From RHKX01 sp963823275 (GTDB lineage Bacteria > Actinomycetota > Thermoleophilia > Solirubrobacterales > 70-9): a stretch of DNA of 64,000 nucleotides. The stretch spans positions 1,178,001 to 1,242,000 of the forward strand of contig CAWGKW010000001.1 of the NCBI GenBank assembly GCA_963823275.1, written 5' to 3'. Positions 26,975-35,698 of this stretch are shown here, piece after piece (within the stretch, counting starts at the first letter, position 1; every line of letters starts with the position of its first letter). The translations under genes and the position numbers were made by a program. Under the pieces are notes generated by a model, which was given only the letters and a program-made list of their open reading frames with translations, was not told the origin of the DNA and did not search any database.

Positions 26975-27695
26975 GCCGGGCGCAGCTGCATCGTTCGAGG
27001 AGGGGCCCCCGGGGGGCGAGGCGGTCGGGCCGCTGCTGGCGTTGGTGGCCGAGCTCGAGCCGCGCCTGCGTCTGCAGGCCCTGACGCACAGCTCCTGGAC
27101 GGAGCGCCGGGTCAGCTCCTGGGGCCGACTGGCGTTCCTCGGCGACAGCGTCCTCGGCCTCGCAGTTGCCGAGCACCTGTTCACGCGGCTTCCGCGATCG
27201 GACATCGGCCGGCTGACCAAGATCCAGGGACAGGCGGTGAGCGGACGCGCCTGCGCGGAGATCGCGTTCGAGCTCGGAGTGCCCGGGATGCTCGAGGAGG
27301 CTTACCCGAGCGGATTCGAGGGCGGGTTGGCTCCTGCCGAGCTCGTCGACAGCGAGCGGGCGATGGCCTCGATCGTGGAGTCGTTGATCGGCGCCTGCTA
27401 CCTGCAGTTCGGTCTCGAGCGGACCGTGGAGGCGCTGCTTGCCGCGTTCGCTCCCCAGATCGAGCTCGCATCCGGCACCCTGCTCGATTTCAAGTCCGCC
27501 CTCCAGGAGCAACTGGCTCGTCAGGGCCGGCGGGTCGTCTACGAGGTGATCGAGGAATCGGGCCCCCCTCACGACAGGATCTTCCGGGTACAGGCTCGCG
27601 TCGGCGAGGAGGTCGTGGGGGCCGGAGACGGCTCCAGCAAGAAGGCCGCCGAGCAGGCCGCGGCGGCCGAGTCGCTCGAGGAACTCGGCACTTGA
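26967..27695 (+). CDS. rnc: Ribonuclease III family protein with altered active site
   Basis: RNase III cleaves double-stranded RNA in rRNA and mRNA processing. A 242-residue protein with the RNase III fold in residues ~20-160 and a normal dsRBD in ~167-240 (DFKSALQEQL, SSKKAAEQAAA). The signature usually written NERLEFLGDSVL reads WGRLAFLGDSVL: G53 and A56 replace Glu, and D60 is kept. In the second metal site the usual Asp is S135 (ASIVESLIGA) while E138 stays. Two of four metal ligands are thus gone. Dimerisation and RNA binding look possible, normal cleavage doubtful. GTG start overlapping acpP. Confidence 0.85.
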   Translation: MPEPGAAASFEEGPPGGEAVGPLLALVAELEPRLRLQALTHSSWTERRVSSWGRLAFLGDSVLGLAVAEHLFTRLPRSDIGRLTKIQGQAVSGRACAEIAFELGVPGMLEEAYPSGFEGGLAPAELVDSERAMASIVESLIGACYLQFGLERTVEALLAAFAPQIELASGTLLDFKSALQEQLARQGRRVVYEVIEESGPPHDRIFRVQARVGEEVVGAGDGSSKKAAEQAAAAESLEELGT

Positions 27696-27768
27696 GCAGG
27701 CACTTTTCGTTGCGGCGCGATCCCGTCCGGTCGAGCCAGCACGCTTCCCCTCCAGAGGACCGAAGAGC

Positions 27769-30135
27769 ATGCATCTGAAGTCGATCACCCTGAAGGGCTT
27801 CAAGTCCTTCCCCGAACGCACCCACCTGGAGTTCTCTCCGGGCGTCAGCGTGATCGTCGGGCCGAACGGGTGCGGCAAGTCGAACATCACCGACGGCGTT
27901 CTCTGGGCGCTCGGTGAGCAGAGTCCTCTGGCGGTCCGCGGCCAGTCGATGCAGGACGTGATCTTCGCCGGCGGTCGCGACCGATCGGCTCGCGGTGCCG
28001 CCGAGGTCGAGGTCGTGATCGACAACTCCGACGGTGCCGCCGGCTCCGAGTTCTCCGAGATCTCGGTTACCCGCAAGCTCGACCGCAGCGGCGATGGCGG
28101 CTACCGGTTGAACGGAGCTCGCTGTCGGCTCTCCGACGTGACGGAGGCCCTCTCCGACGCAAGCCTCGGCCGTGAGATGCATTCGGTGATCGGTCAGGGG
28201 AAGGTCGAGGCGATCGTGCTCTCCAAGCCCCGTGATCGGCGCATGCTGATCGAGGAGGCGGCCGGGCTCGGCAAGCACCGCAAGCGTCGCCGCCGGGCGC
28301 AGCTGAAGCTCGAGCGGACACGCTCGAACCTCGACCGCGCCTTTGACGTCGAGCGCGAGGCGCGGACACGGCTCCGACCCCTGCGCCAGCAGGCCAACGC
28401 CGCCGAGACCCATGCCCGACTCGAGCGCCAGTCCTCGGAGCTGCACCTGCGGCTCCTGGGTGACCGGCTCTCGGCCGGCGGGGGAGACCTGGCGAGCGCC
28501 GAGGGGGTTGCGCGCAAGGCGCGCGATGCTCGGGATGGAGTCGAGGCGAAGCTCGCCGAGGCCAACGAGCGACGCAGCAAGGTTGAGCGGCGGCTTGCTG
28601 AACGAGACCGGGAGCGGACCGCCGTCTGGGGCGAGCTGACCGCGTTGCGGGCAGCGCACGAACGACTTGGGGCACGGACCGAGTCGATCGCCGGCCGCGA
28701 GGCCGAGCTGCGAGCCGCGGTGGAACGCCGGCGTGCGGTTCTCGGCACTCTCGCGGCTGAGCTGCGGGCGACCGAGCGTGATGCCGAGGCGACCCTGGCT
28801 CGGGAGCTCGAGTCCGCGCGGGATTCACTGGCCGACGCGAGCGAGGGGATCGCCGCGGCGCTCGACGCCGGCGACGTCGAATCCCGGCTCACCGCCCTCG
28901 CTCGGGTCCGCACCGGGTCCGAGCGCGCGACCCGCTCGGCGCGGCGGGCCGAGGACATGCTCGGGCACCGGCGTCAGGATTCGCTGGAGCAGCGGGTCGA
29001 GTCGGAGGCCGAGCTCTCCGAGGCCCTTGCGACGCTCTGCGTGGCGCTCGCCTCTGCGCGTGATGCGGTCGGGACCCGCGCCGCCGCCGTCGAGGAGCGC
29101 GTCGTGGGCGCCCAGGCCGGCGATGAGCTGGCGCTGGAGCTCCGCGAGTGCTCACGGGTGGAAGCCGATCTGCACGGCGAGCTGAGGCTGATCGGCGAAC
29201 GGGTCACCGAGGCCGAGGTGAGGGCCGCCAGCCTGCGCGAGCGCCGCGAGGAGGCGGCCGCCGAATGGGGGCGGATCGTGGCCAAGCTCGAGCTCGTGCC
29301 GGCTCCTGAGCCGGCTGCCCTGGAGGATGACGAAAGAGCTGCCGTCGAGGCCTCGATCGAGCGGTTGATCCGCCGCCGGGAGCAGCTCGGCCCGGTCAAC
29401 CCGCTGGCCGAGGGCGAGTACGAGCAGGCCAAGGAGCACGTCGGTGAGCTTGAGGCCCAACGCGAGGACCTCGAGCGGGCGCTGACCGAGCTGGCGAAGC
29501 TGATTCGCCAGACCGATCGTGAGATCACGGCGGCCTTCGAGGAGACGTTCGCCGCCGCCGGCGAGAACTTCAGCGAGCTGATCGAGCACATGTTCCCCGG
29601 CGGTGCCGGCCGGCTCCGCATGGTCGAGGCACAGAAGCCCGAGCGGATCCTCGGGGGTGCCGAACCCGAGGAGGCGGGCGGCGCCGGCACCGAGGAGCGC
29701 GGCGTGGGCTCGGAGACCGAAGAGGACCTCGAGGTCGAGGAGGAGGATCCGGCCGATTGGGCCGGCGTCGAGATCGAGGTCACTCCGGCGGGCAAGGCGA
29801 CACGGCGTCTGTCGTTGCTGTCGGGCGGCGAGAAGTCGCTGGTCGCCCTCGCCTTCGTCTTCAGCGTGTTTCTGGCGAGGCCGTCGCCCTTCTACATCCT
29901 CGACGAGGTCGAGGCGGCCCTCGACGACGCCAACATCGATCGCTTCCTGCAGCTGGTCAGGCGGTTCTCCGATCGCGCGCAGTTCGTCATCGTGACCCAT
30001 CAGAAACGGACCATGGATGCCGCCGACGTGCTCTATGGGGTCAGCATGAAGGACGGGGTGACCAAGGTGATCTCGCGACGGCTGCCGAGGGAGCAGAGGC
30101 TCACCGAGGCCGAGCCTGACGCCCGCGCGGCGTAG
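27769..30135 (+). CDS. smc: Short SMC-type chromosome segregation ATPase without a recognisable hinge
   Basis: SMC proteins entrap and organise DNA. The N-terminal half-head is complete: MHLKSITLKGFKSFPERT, Walker A GPNGCGKSN near residues 32-40, and IEEAAGLGKHR. The C-terminal half-head has LGPVNPLAEGEYEQAK, signature LLSGGEKSLVALAF near 684, and Walker B FYILDEVEAALDD near 708. The protein is only 788 residues against about 1150-1200. Residues ~165-590 are Arg/Glu/Ala-rich coil with no hinge-like globular part. A ~40-residue acidic insert (645-690) precedes the signature. Position between rnc and ftsY is canonical. No scpA/scpB here. Confidence 0.88.
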   Translation: MHLKSITLKGFKSFPERTHLEFSPGVSVIVGPNGCGKSNITDGVLWALGEQSPLAVRGQSMQDVIFAGGRDRSARGAAEVEVVIDNSDGAAGSEFSEISVTRKLDRSGDGGYRLNGARCRLSDVTEALSDASLGREMHSVIGQGKVEAIVLSKPRDRRMLIEEAAGLGKHRKRRRRAQLKLERTRSNLDRAFDVEREARTRLRPLRQQANAAETHARLERQSSELHLRLLGDRLSAGGGDLASAEGVARKARDARDGVEAKLAEANERRSKVERRLAERDRERTAVWGELTALRAAHERLGARTESIAGREAELRAAVERRRAVLGTLAAELRATERDAEATLARELESARDSLADASEGIAAALDAGDVESRLTALARVRTGSERATRSARRAEDMLGHRRQDSLEQRVESEAELSEALATLCVALASARDAVGTRAAAVEERVVGAQAGDELALELRECSRVEADLHGELRLIGERVTEAEVRAASLRERREEAAAEWGRIVAKLELVPAPEPAALEDDERAAVEASIERLIRRREQLGPVNPLAEGEYEQAKEHVGELEAQREDLERALTELAKLIRQTDREITAAFEETFAAAGENFSELIEHMFPGGAGRLRMVEAQKPERILGGAEPEEAGGAGTEERGVGSETEEDLEVEEEDPADWAGVEIEVTPAGKATRRLSLLSGGEKSLVALAFVFSVFLARPSPFYILDEVEAALDDANIDRFLQLVRRFSDRAQFVIVTHQKRTMDAADVLYGVSMKDGVTKVISRRLPREQRLTEAEPDARAA

Positions 30136-30146
30136 GCTGCGCGCCG

Positions 30147-31154
30147 ATGCCGACCACCTGGGCAGATCTGCTGGAGATCGGCGACCGCGAGGGGGTCGCC
30201 GCCCCCGAAGCCGAAGCTTCGGGCGACGATGGGTCGAAGGCGCGCCGAGGGATCTTCCGGCGGCTCCGCGAGAGCCTCGCGACGAGCCGCCAGGCACTTG
30301 GAGCGGAACTCAGCTCGAGCCTGTTCGAAAACCTCGACGCGGAGGCATGGGAGCGGCTCGAGGAGGCTCTGATCATGGCTGACGTGGGCGCTCGCACCAC
30401 CGCCGAGGTGGTCGGCCGGCTCGAGGGCGAAGTCGATGCCGGCAAGGTCGAGGGCGCCGACGCGATCCGCGCCCGGTTGGTCGAGCTGCTCGCCGACCTG
30501 GCCATGACGGGAAGTGGAACGATCGACCTGCGACCGCGGCCCGCCGTCGTCCTGGTCGTCGGCGTCAACGGGACCGGCAAGACGACGACCGTCGGCAAGC
30601 TCGCCTGGCACCTCCAGCAGGAGGCCGGCCTGTCGGTGATGCTGGCCGCTGCCGATACCTACAGGGCGGCGGCCGTCGAGCAGCTCGAGACCTGGGCCGA
30701 GCGGGCGGGATGTGAGATCGTCAAGGCCGAGACGGGCCAGGATGCGGGCGCGGTCGTCTACGACGCGATCTCCGCAGCCGAAGCGCGCGGCAGCGATGTC
30801 GTCCTGATCGACACGGCCGGGCGCCTGCACACCAGAAACGACCTGATGGAGGAGCTGTCGAAGGTCCGCCGGGTCATCGACAAGCGGATCGGGCGGGGGC
30901 CCTCGGAGACGTTGATCGTGGTCGACTCGACCACGGGTCAGAACGGCCTCCGCCAGGCGAAGGTCTTCAGCGACGCGGTCGAGGTGACGGGCGTCGTGCT
31001 GACCAAGCTCGACGGCACCGCCAAGGGCGGGATCGCTTTGGCGATCGCGGGCGAGCTCGGGATCCCCGTGAAGCTGATCGGCGTGGGGGAGGGCATCGAG
31101 GACCTTCGCCCCTTTGATGCTGAGGAGTTCAGCTCGGCCCTGCTCGGCGGATGA
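30147..31154 (+). CDS. ftsY: Signal recognition particle receptor FtsY
   Basis: GTPase that docks SRP-ribosome complexes at the membrane. A 335-residue protein with the N domain at ~25-120 and the G domain from ~130: GVNGTGKTTTVGKLA, DTYRAAAVEQL, DTAGRLHTRNDLMEEL, TKLDGTAKGG, and GVGEGIEDLRPF at the C-terminus. The acidic A domain is reduced to about 25 residues. It starts 11 bases after the smc stop. Confidence 0.96.
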   Translation: MPTTWADLLEIGDREGVAAPEAEASGDDGSKARRGIFRRLRESLATSRQALGAELSSSLFENLDAEAWERLEEALIMADVGARTTAEVVGRLEGEVDAGKVEGADAIRARLVELLADLAMTGSGTIDLRPRPAVVLVVGVNGTGKTTTVGKLAWHLQQEAGLSVMLAAADTYRAAAVEQLETWAERAGCEIVKAETGQDAGAVVYDAISAAEARGSDVVLIDTAGRLHTRNDLMEELSKVRRVIDKRIGRGPSETLIVVDSTTGQNGLRQAKVFSDAVEVTGVVLTKLDGTAKGGIALAIAGELGIPVKLIGVGEGIEDLRPFDAEEFSSALLGG

Positions 31155-31267
31155 TCGCCCCGCCAACTCCCTGACGCCCCAGCCGAGCGCCGACACCGCG
31201 CGCCCGGGCGGAACGGACGCGGGGCGGAGCATCTGCGCTGAGTTATCTCGGCAGTAGTCTGCGAAGC

Positions 31268-32623
31268 ATGTTCGACCAGCTCTCAGATCGCCTCCAGGGC
31301 ACGCTTTCCGATCTGCGCTCACGCGGCAAGCTCACCGAGGCCGACGTGGACAAGGCGATGCGCGAGATCCGCCTCGCGCTGCTGGAGGCCGACGTCAACT
31401 TCAAGGTGACCAAGCAGTTCGTGGCCGCCGTCCGCGAGCAGGCGATCGGCGCGGGTGTGCTCGAGAGCCTCGATCCGGGCCAGATGGTGGTCAAGGTCGT
31501 GAGCGAGCAGCTTGCCGAGCTGATGGGCGGGTCGGGCCGGGAGCTCGTCTTCGCAACCAAGGGCCCGACGGTGATCCTGATGGCGGGGCTTCAGGGCTCG
31601 GGTAAGACGACGGCCACGGCGAAGCTCGCATTGCATCTTCGCGAGCAGGACAAGAAGGTCGGCGTGGCGGCTTGCGACACCCAGCGCCCAGCCGCGGTGG
31701 AGCAGCTCACGAGGCTCGGCCGGCAGGCGGGGGCGACGGTCTACTCACAGGGGACCGACCGCGACCCGGTCGACATCGCCGAGTGGGCGCTCGGGCAGGC
31801 CCGATCCGACGAACTCGACGTGCTGATCGTCGACACCGCGGGCCGGCTTCACATCGACGGTGAGCTGATGAGCCAGCTCGGCGAGATCAAGAAGCGGACC
31901 AGGCCCCACGACGTCCTGCTCGTCGTCGACGCGATGACCGGTCAGGACGCGGTCAACGTTGCCGAGCAGTTCGCCGAGGTCACGGAGTTCGACGGGGTCG
32001 TGATGAGCAAGCTGGACGGTGACGCCCGCGGCGGCGCCGCACTGAGCGTGAAGGCCGTCACCGGCAAGCCGATCCTCTACGCCTCGACGGGGGAGAAGCT
32101 CGACCAGCTCGAGCGCTTCCACCCTGATCGGATGGCGCAGCGGATCCTCGGCATGGGGGACGTGCTCTCCCTGATCGAGAAGGCCGAGAAGGACATGGAC
32201 GCCTCCGAAGCGGAGGAGCTCGAGCGCAAGATGCGCCAGGACCAGTTCACCCTCGACGACTTCCTCAAGCAGCTCAAGCAGATCCGCAAGATGGGGCCGC
32301 TGAGCAGCGTGCTGGGGATGATGCCCGGCATGGGCAAGGCGATGAAGGACCTTCGCAGCGCCAACCTCGATGACCGAGAGCTCGATCGCCTCGAAGCGAT
32401 GATCCTCTCGATGACCGCCGAGGAGCGGGCCAATCCGGACGTGATCCGGGGCTCGCGCCGGCGCCGGATCGCTGCCGGCTCGGGGACCAACGTCCAGGCC
32501 GTCAAACAGCTCACCAAGCAGTTCGATCAGATGCGGAAGATGATGAAGCAGCTCGCCTCCGGCAAGATGCCGAACCCCGAGGCGATGATTCGCGGACAGC
32601 TCGGCGGCGGGCGCCGTCGATGA
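31268..32623 (+). CDS. ffh: Signal recognition particle protein Ffh
   Basis: A 451-residue SRP GTPase. NG domain: GLQGSGKTTATAKLA, DTQRPAAVEQL, DTAGRLHIDGELM, SKLDGDARGGAAL. The M domain (from ~300) is Met-rich (GMMPGMGKAMKD, FDQMRKMMKQLASGKMP) for signal peptides and SRP RNA. A 113-base gap separates it from ftsY and may hold its own promoter; I see no clear box. No SRP RNA gene is recognisable here. Confidence 0.97.
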   Translation: MFDQLSDRLQGTLSDLRSRGKLTEADVDKAMREIRLALLEADVNFKVTKQFVAAVREQAIGAGVLESLDPGQMVVKVVSEQLAELMGGSGRELVFATKGPTVILMAGLQGSGKTTATAKLALHLREQDKKVGVAACDTQRPAAVEQLTRLGRQAGATVYSQGTDRDPVDIAEWALGQARSDELDVLIVDTAGRLHIDGELMSQLGEIKKRTRPHDVLLVVDAMTGQDAVNVAEQFAEVTEFDGVVMSKLDGDARGGAALSVKAVTGKPILYASTGEKLDQLERFHPDRMAQRILGMGDVLSLIEKAEKDMDASEAEELERKMRQDQFTLDDFLKQLKQIRKMGPLSSVLGMMPGMGKAMKDLRSANLDDRELDRLEAMILSMTAEERANPDVIRGSRRRRIAAGSGTNVQAVKQLTKQFDQMRKMMKQLASGKMPNPEAMIRGQLGGGRRR

Positions 32624-32671
32624 CGTCGGCGACGGCCGAGGGCCGCGGTCTGTAACCTGCGCCGCCGTCCC

Positions 32672-32929
32672 ATGGCAGTACGAATCAGACTCAGACGAGC
32701 GGGCTCCTCGAAGAACCCGATCTGGCGCATCGTCGTCGCCGACAAGCGCTCCCCGCGAGACGGCCGCACGATCGAGACGATCGGCAGCTACAACCCGCAG
32801 ACCGAGCCCTCTCAGGTGAAGATCGACGCGGAGCGGGCCCAGCATTGGCTCGACCACGGCGCCCAGCCGTCACCGACCGTCGCCAGGCTCCTGCGCACGC
32901 AGGGCGTCGACTGTCCCGCCGGCACCTGA
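32672..32929 (+). CDS. rpsP: 30S ribosomal protein S16
   Basis: An 85-residue S16: MAVRIRLRRAGSSKNPIWRIVVAD, SPRDGRTIETIGSYNPQ, and DAERAQHWLDHGAQPSPTVARLL. It is 48 bases after ffh and 13 bases before khpA, the usual ffh-rpsP-khpA arrangement. Confidence 0.97.
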   Translation: MAVRIRLRRAGSSKNPIWRIVVADKRSPRDGRTIETIGSYNPQTEPSQVKIDAERAQHWLDHGAQPSPTVARLLRTQGVDCPAGT

Positions 32930-32942
32930 TCGGCGGGTCCGG

Positions 32943-33173
32943 ATGCGTGAGCTCGTCGAGTTCCTCGTTCGCTCTCTCGTCGAGCAGCCGGACAAGGTCG
33001 AGGTGGAGGAGTTCGAGGAGGACGGCGATCTCGTCCTCGAGGTCTCCGTGGCCGAAGACGATCTCGGCCGGGTGATCGGCCGCGGCGGCCGGATCGCCAA
33101 CGCGATCCGCACCGTTGCCCGCGCCGCCGGCGCCCGCGACGATCGCAGGGTCATCGTCGACATCCTCGACTGA
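32943..33173 (+). CDS. khpA: KH-domain RNA-binding protein KhpA
   Basis: A 76-residue single KH domain with the RNA-binding GxxG loop as GRGG (DDLGRVIGRGGRIANAIRTV). The position right after rpsP is diagnostic. In other bacteria rimM follows, but here an AbiEi/DUF559-like gene does. Confidence 0.92.
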   Translation: MRELVEFLVRSLVEQPDKVEVEEFEEDGDLVLEVSVAEDDLGRVIGRGGRIANAIRTVARAAGARDDRRVIVDILD

Positions 33174-33237
33174 AGCCTCCCGCTTTCGTCACATTCACGC
33201 CTTGATCGGTGCGCTCCCGGGCGCCACCGTCTACGGC

Positions 33238-34191
33238 ATGGTCGAGGTGGCGCAGATCCAGCACTGCATGGCAACCGGATCCGCGCCACCGGGGAAGGTT
33301 CTGGCGAGGGTCGCGCTCCGTCAGCACGGAATCGTGTCTCGCGCCCAGCTACTTGCCCTCGGCCACGACCCGAGTTTCGTCGGCCGCGAGCTGACGGCCG
33401 GCCGACTCCACGGGATTCACCTCGGTGTCTACGCGGTAGGCCATCTCAACCTCAGCCGCGAGGGCAGGTGGATGGCCGCGGTCCTCGCTGGTGGAGAGGG
33501 CGCGCTTCTCAGCCATCTCAGCGCCGCGCTGCTCTGGAAGATGATCGATCGTGCGCCCGACCTCATCCACGTCCTCGTTCCAGGAGCCAGCGCTCATCGC
33601 CGGGCTGGTCTGTTGATGCATCGCACCCGCCACCTTCCGCCGGAGCACCGCGCGGAGTGGAACGAGATCCCCGTCACCAGTCCTCATCGTACGCTCCTCG
33701 ATCTCGCCTCGATCCTCCCGACCGAGCGTCTTCGCTACGCCGTGGAGGCGGCTGACAAGAGTGGGCGACTCGATGTTCCCTCTCTCGTCGCCCTCTGCGA
33801 CGCCTCCGCCGGCAGGCGTGGGGTCGGCGCCCTTCGCCGGCTTGCGCTCGAACAGCGCGGCGCGATTCACCGCACCAAGTCGCCACCGGAGGCGTTGTTC
33901 CTCCGCCGCTGCCTGGCCCGTGGACTGCCCGAGCCGCTGGTCAACACCCGGCTGCACGGATACGAGGTCGACTTCCTCTGGCCGGACGCCCGGCTCGTGG
34001 TCGAGATTGACAGCTACACGCACCACCGCTCCTGGGCGCAACGGCGACGAGATCTCGAGCGCGACGCCGATCTGAAGGTGCGCGGCTATGAGGTCATCCG
34101 CTTCACGCGCGAGCGACTGAGCGACAACGAGGACGCGGTCTTCGGGCAGGTCCAAGCGTTACTGGGAATGGGTGCCCCTGCCGCCGTCTAG
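33238..34191 (+). CDS. AbiEi-like N-terminal / DUF559 nuclease-like C-terminal protein at the rimM position
   Basis: A 317-residue protein. The N-terminal ~100 residues form a winged-helix of the AbiEi antitoxin type (RQHGIVSRAQLLALG, GRLHGIHLGVYAVG). The C-terminal ~100 form a DUF559/Vsr-like nuclease fold (VDFLWPDARLVVEIDSYTHH, RDLERDADLKVRGYEVIRFT), with E/D/H residues placed as in the family. Such fusions are common in actinobacteria and of unknown function. ATG at 33238 is preferred, with another ATG 10 codons inside. Codon use resembles the neighbours, though slightly less GC-rich. It replaces rimM between khpA and trmD. Confidence 0.78.
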   Translation: MVEVAQIQHCMATGSAPPGKVLARVALRQHGIVSRAQLLALGHDPSFVGRELTAGRLHGIHLGVYAVGHLNLSREGRWMAAVLAGGEGALLSHLSAALLWKMIDRAPDLIHVLVPGASAHRRAGLLMHRTRHLPPEHRAEWNEIPVTSPHRTLLDLASILPTERLRYAVEAADKSGRLDVPSLVALCDASAGRRGVGALRRLALEQRGAIHRTKSPPEALFLRRCLARGLPEPLVNTRLHGYEVDFLWPDARLVVEIDSYTHHRSWAQRRRDLERDADLKVRGYEVIRFTRERLSDNEDAVFGQVQALLGMGAPAAV

Positions 34192-34201
34192 GCTCAGGCG
34201 C

Positions 34202-34879
34202 ATGCGACTCGACGTCTTCACCCTGTTCCCGGAGTGGTTTGAGTGGTTCCGGACCCAACGGCACGTTCGGAACGCCGTCGAGGAGGGCTCGGAGCTGCGG
34301 TTCATCAACTACCGGGATACGACCCCGCTGAGCGCCGGGCAGGTTGACGACTCGCCGTACGGGGGAGGCGCCGGCATGGTGATGCGCGTCGATGTCGTGG
34401 ATGCGGCGCTGCGCGCCACCTACGGTGATTCGCCGGGGCCGCGACGCACGGTGCTGCTGACCCCGTCGGGCAGGACGTTCGACGAGGAGATGGCCGCGGA
34501 GTTCGCCGCCGAGCGGGAGCTGACGCTGCTCTGCGGCCGCTACGAGGGCGTTGACGATCGGGTTCGCGAGCACCTGGTCACAGACGCGGTCTCGATCGGC
34601 CGCTACGTGCTCTCGGGCGGGGAGCTGGCGGCGATGGTCGTCGCCGACGCGGTCCTGCGCAAGCTTCCGGGTGCGCTCGGGCATGCCGAGAGCGCCCTGG
34701 AGGAGTCGTTCACCGAAGCGCTCGAGGGTCATCCGGAATACCCCCATTACACCCGTCCGGCCACGTACCGCGGCTGGGGCGTCCCCGACGTCCTCGTCTC
34801 GGGCGACCACGCGCGGGTGCGTCAATGGCGCCTTGAGCGCAGCCGCGAACGGGGTCGGGCTCATGAGGGGGGCTCTTAG
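34202..34879 (+). CDS. trmD: tRNA (guanine-37 N1) methyltransferase
   Basis: SPOUT-family enzyme methylating G37 of tRNAs to prevent frameshifting. A 225-residue protein: MRLDVFTLFPEWFEWF, DDSPYGGGAGMVMR, LLCGRYEGVDDRV, the trefoil knot IGRYVLSGGELAAMV, and the C-terminal HYTRPATYRGWGVPDVL. Start at the ATG before 'RLDVFTLFPE', 10 bases past the DUF559 gene. Confidence 0.96.
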   Translation: MRLDVFTLFPEWFEWFRTQRHVRNAVEEGSELRFINYRDTTPLSAGQVDDSPYGGGAGMVMRVDVVDAALRATYGDSPGPRRTVLLTPSGRTFDEEMAAEFAAERELTLLCGRYEGVDDRVREHLVTDAVSIGRYVLSGGELAAMVVADAVLRKLPGALGHAESALEESFTEALEGHPEYPHYTRPATYRGWGVPDVLVSGDHARVRQWRLERSRERGRAHEGGS

Positions 34880-34922
34880 CTACTATTCGCGGCCCCGTGC
34901 GGCCGATCTGCGGTCGCCAGAG

Positions 34923-34935
34923 GTGCATGTTGCAC
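34923..34935. promoter_or_regulatory. Small hairpin in the rplS leader
   Basis: GTGCA-TGT-TGCAC, a perfect 5-bp stem in the 115-base trmD-rplS gap, 60 bases before the rplS start. It may belong to an autoregulatory L19 leader, but it is short and could be chance. Confidence 0.25.
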
Positions 34936-34994
34936 AGACCTGCCGATTGGATCCCCCGAGTCGGTGGCTGTCAGACGAGCCGGAGCGCAATCAC

Positions 34995-35675
34995 ATGAGC
35001 ACGATCATCCAGAGTCTTGAGAAGGAGCAGCTGCAGCCACGTCCGCAGTTCGCCTCCGGTGATCGCGTTCGCGTTCACTTCCAGGTCATCGAGGGCAGCC
35101 GAACCCGTACTCAGGTCTTCGAGGGCGTCGTCATCAAGCGCCAGGGAAGCGGTGTCCGTGAGACGTTCACCGTGCGAAAGCAGTCCTTCGGCGTCGGCGT
35201 CGAGCGAACCTTTCCGCTGCATTCCCCCAAGATCGAGACGCTCGAGGTGGCCGGCCGCGGGGCCGTGCGCAGGGCCAAGCTGTATTACCTCCGTGACCGG
35301 GTCGGCAAGGCCGCTCGGGTTGCTGAACGCCGCTGGGGCATCGGCGAGGAGGTGCTCGGCGGAGGTGCGGACGGCGCCGTCGACGCCCAGGGCGCCACTC
35401 AGGTCGAAGCTCCGCAGGCGGTCCCGGCCGCCGAGGGAGAGGAGACCGTCGAAGAGGTCGAACTGGAAGAGCTGGAAGCCGAGGCCGAGGCCGAAGTTGA
35501 AGCCGTGACGGAAACCGAGGTTGAGGCGGAGGCTGACGTCGAGGTGACGTCCGAGGCTGAGAGCACAGACGTTCAAGCCGCATCCACGGAGCCGGCTGGG
35601 GAGCCGGAGGGAGAAGCCGCGGAGTCCGACGAGGACTCCGATGCAGACGAAGAGGCTTCGCGGCAGGACGCGTAG
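34995..35675 (+). CDS. rplS: 50S ribosomal protein L19 with long acidic C-terminal extension
   Basis: The L19 core covers residues 1-115: QFASGDRVRVHFQVIEGSRT, FEGVVIKRQGSGVRETFTVR, FPLHSPKIE, RAKLYYLRDRVGKAAR. A further ~110 residues follow, almost wholly Glu, Asp, Ala, Val, Thr and Ser (e.g. EEVELEELEAEAEAEVEAV), giving 226 residues against the usual ~115. The tail is low-complexity and presumably disordered on the ribosome surface. The start matches the family; upstream in-frame codons belong to trmD antiphase sequence. Confidence 0.93.
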   Translation: MSTIIQSLEKEQLQPRPQFASGDRVRVHFQVIEGSRTRTQVFEGVVIKRQGSGVRETFTVRKQSFGVGVERTFPLHSPKIETLEVAGRGAVRRAKLYYLRDRVGKAARVAERRWGIGEEVLGGGADGAVDAQGATQVEAPQAVPAAEGEETVEEVELEELEAEAEAEVEAVTETEVEAEADVEVTSEAESTDVQAASTEPAGEPEGEAAESDEDSDADEEASRQDA

Positions 35676-35698
35676 AGCGTCCAGCCGCCGAAACCACC

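Noticed and set aside
33238..34191. A complete AbiE toxin-antitoxin pair at the rimM position
   Set aside because: Only the AbiEi-like winged helix is present, fused to a DUF559-like domain. No AbiEii nucleotidyltransferase toxin gene lies next to it.
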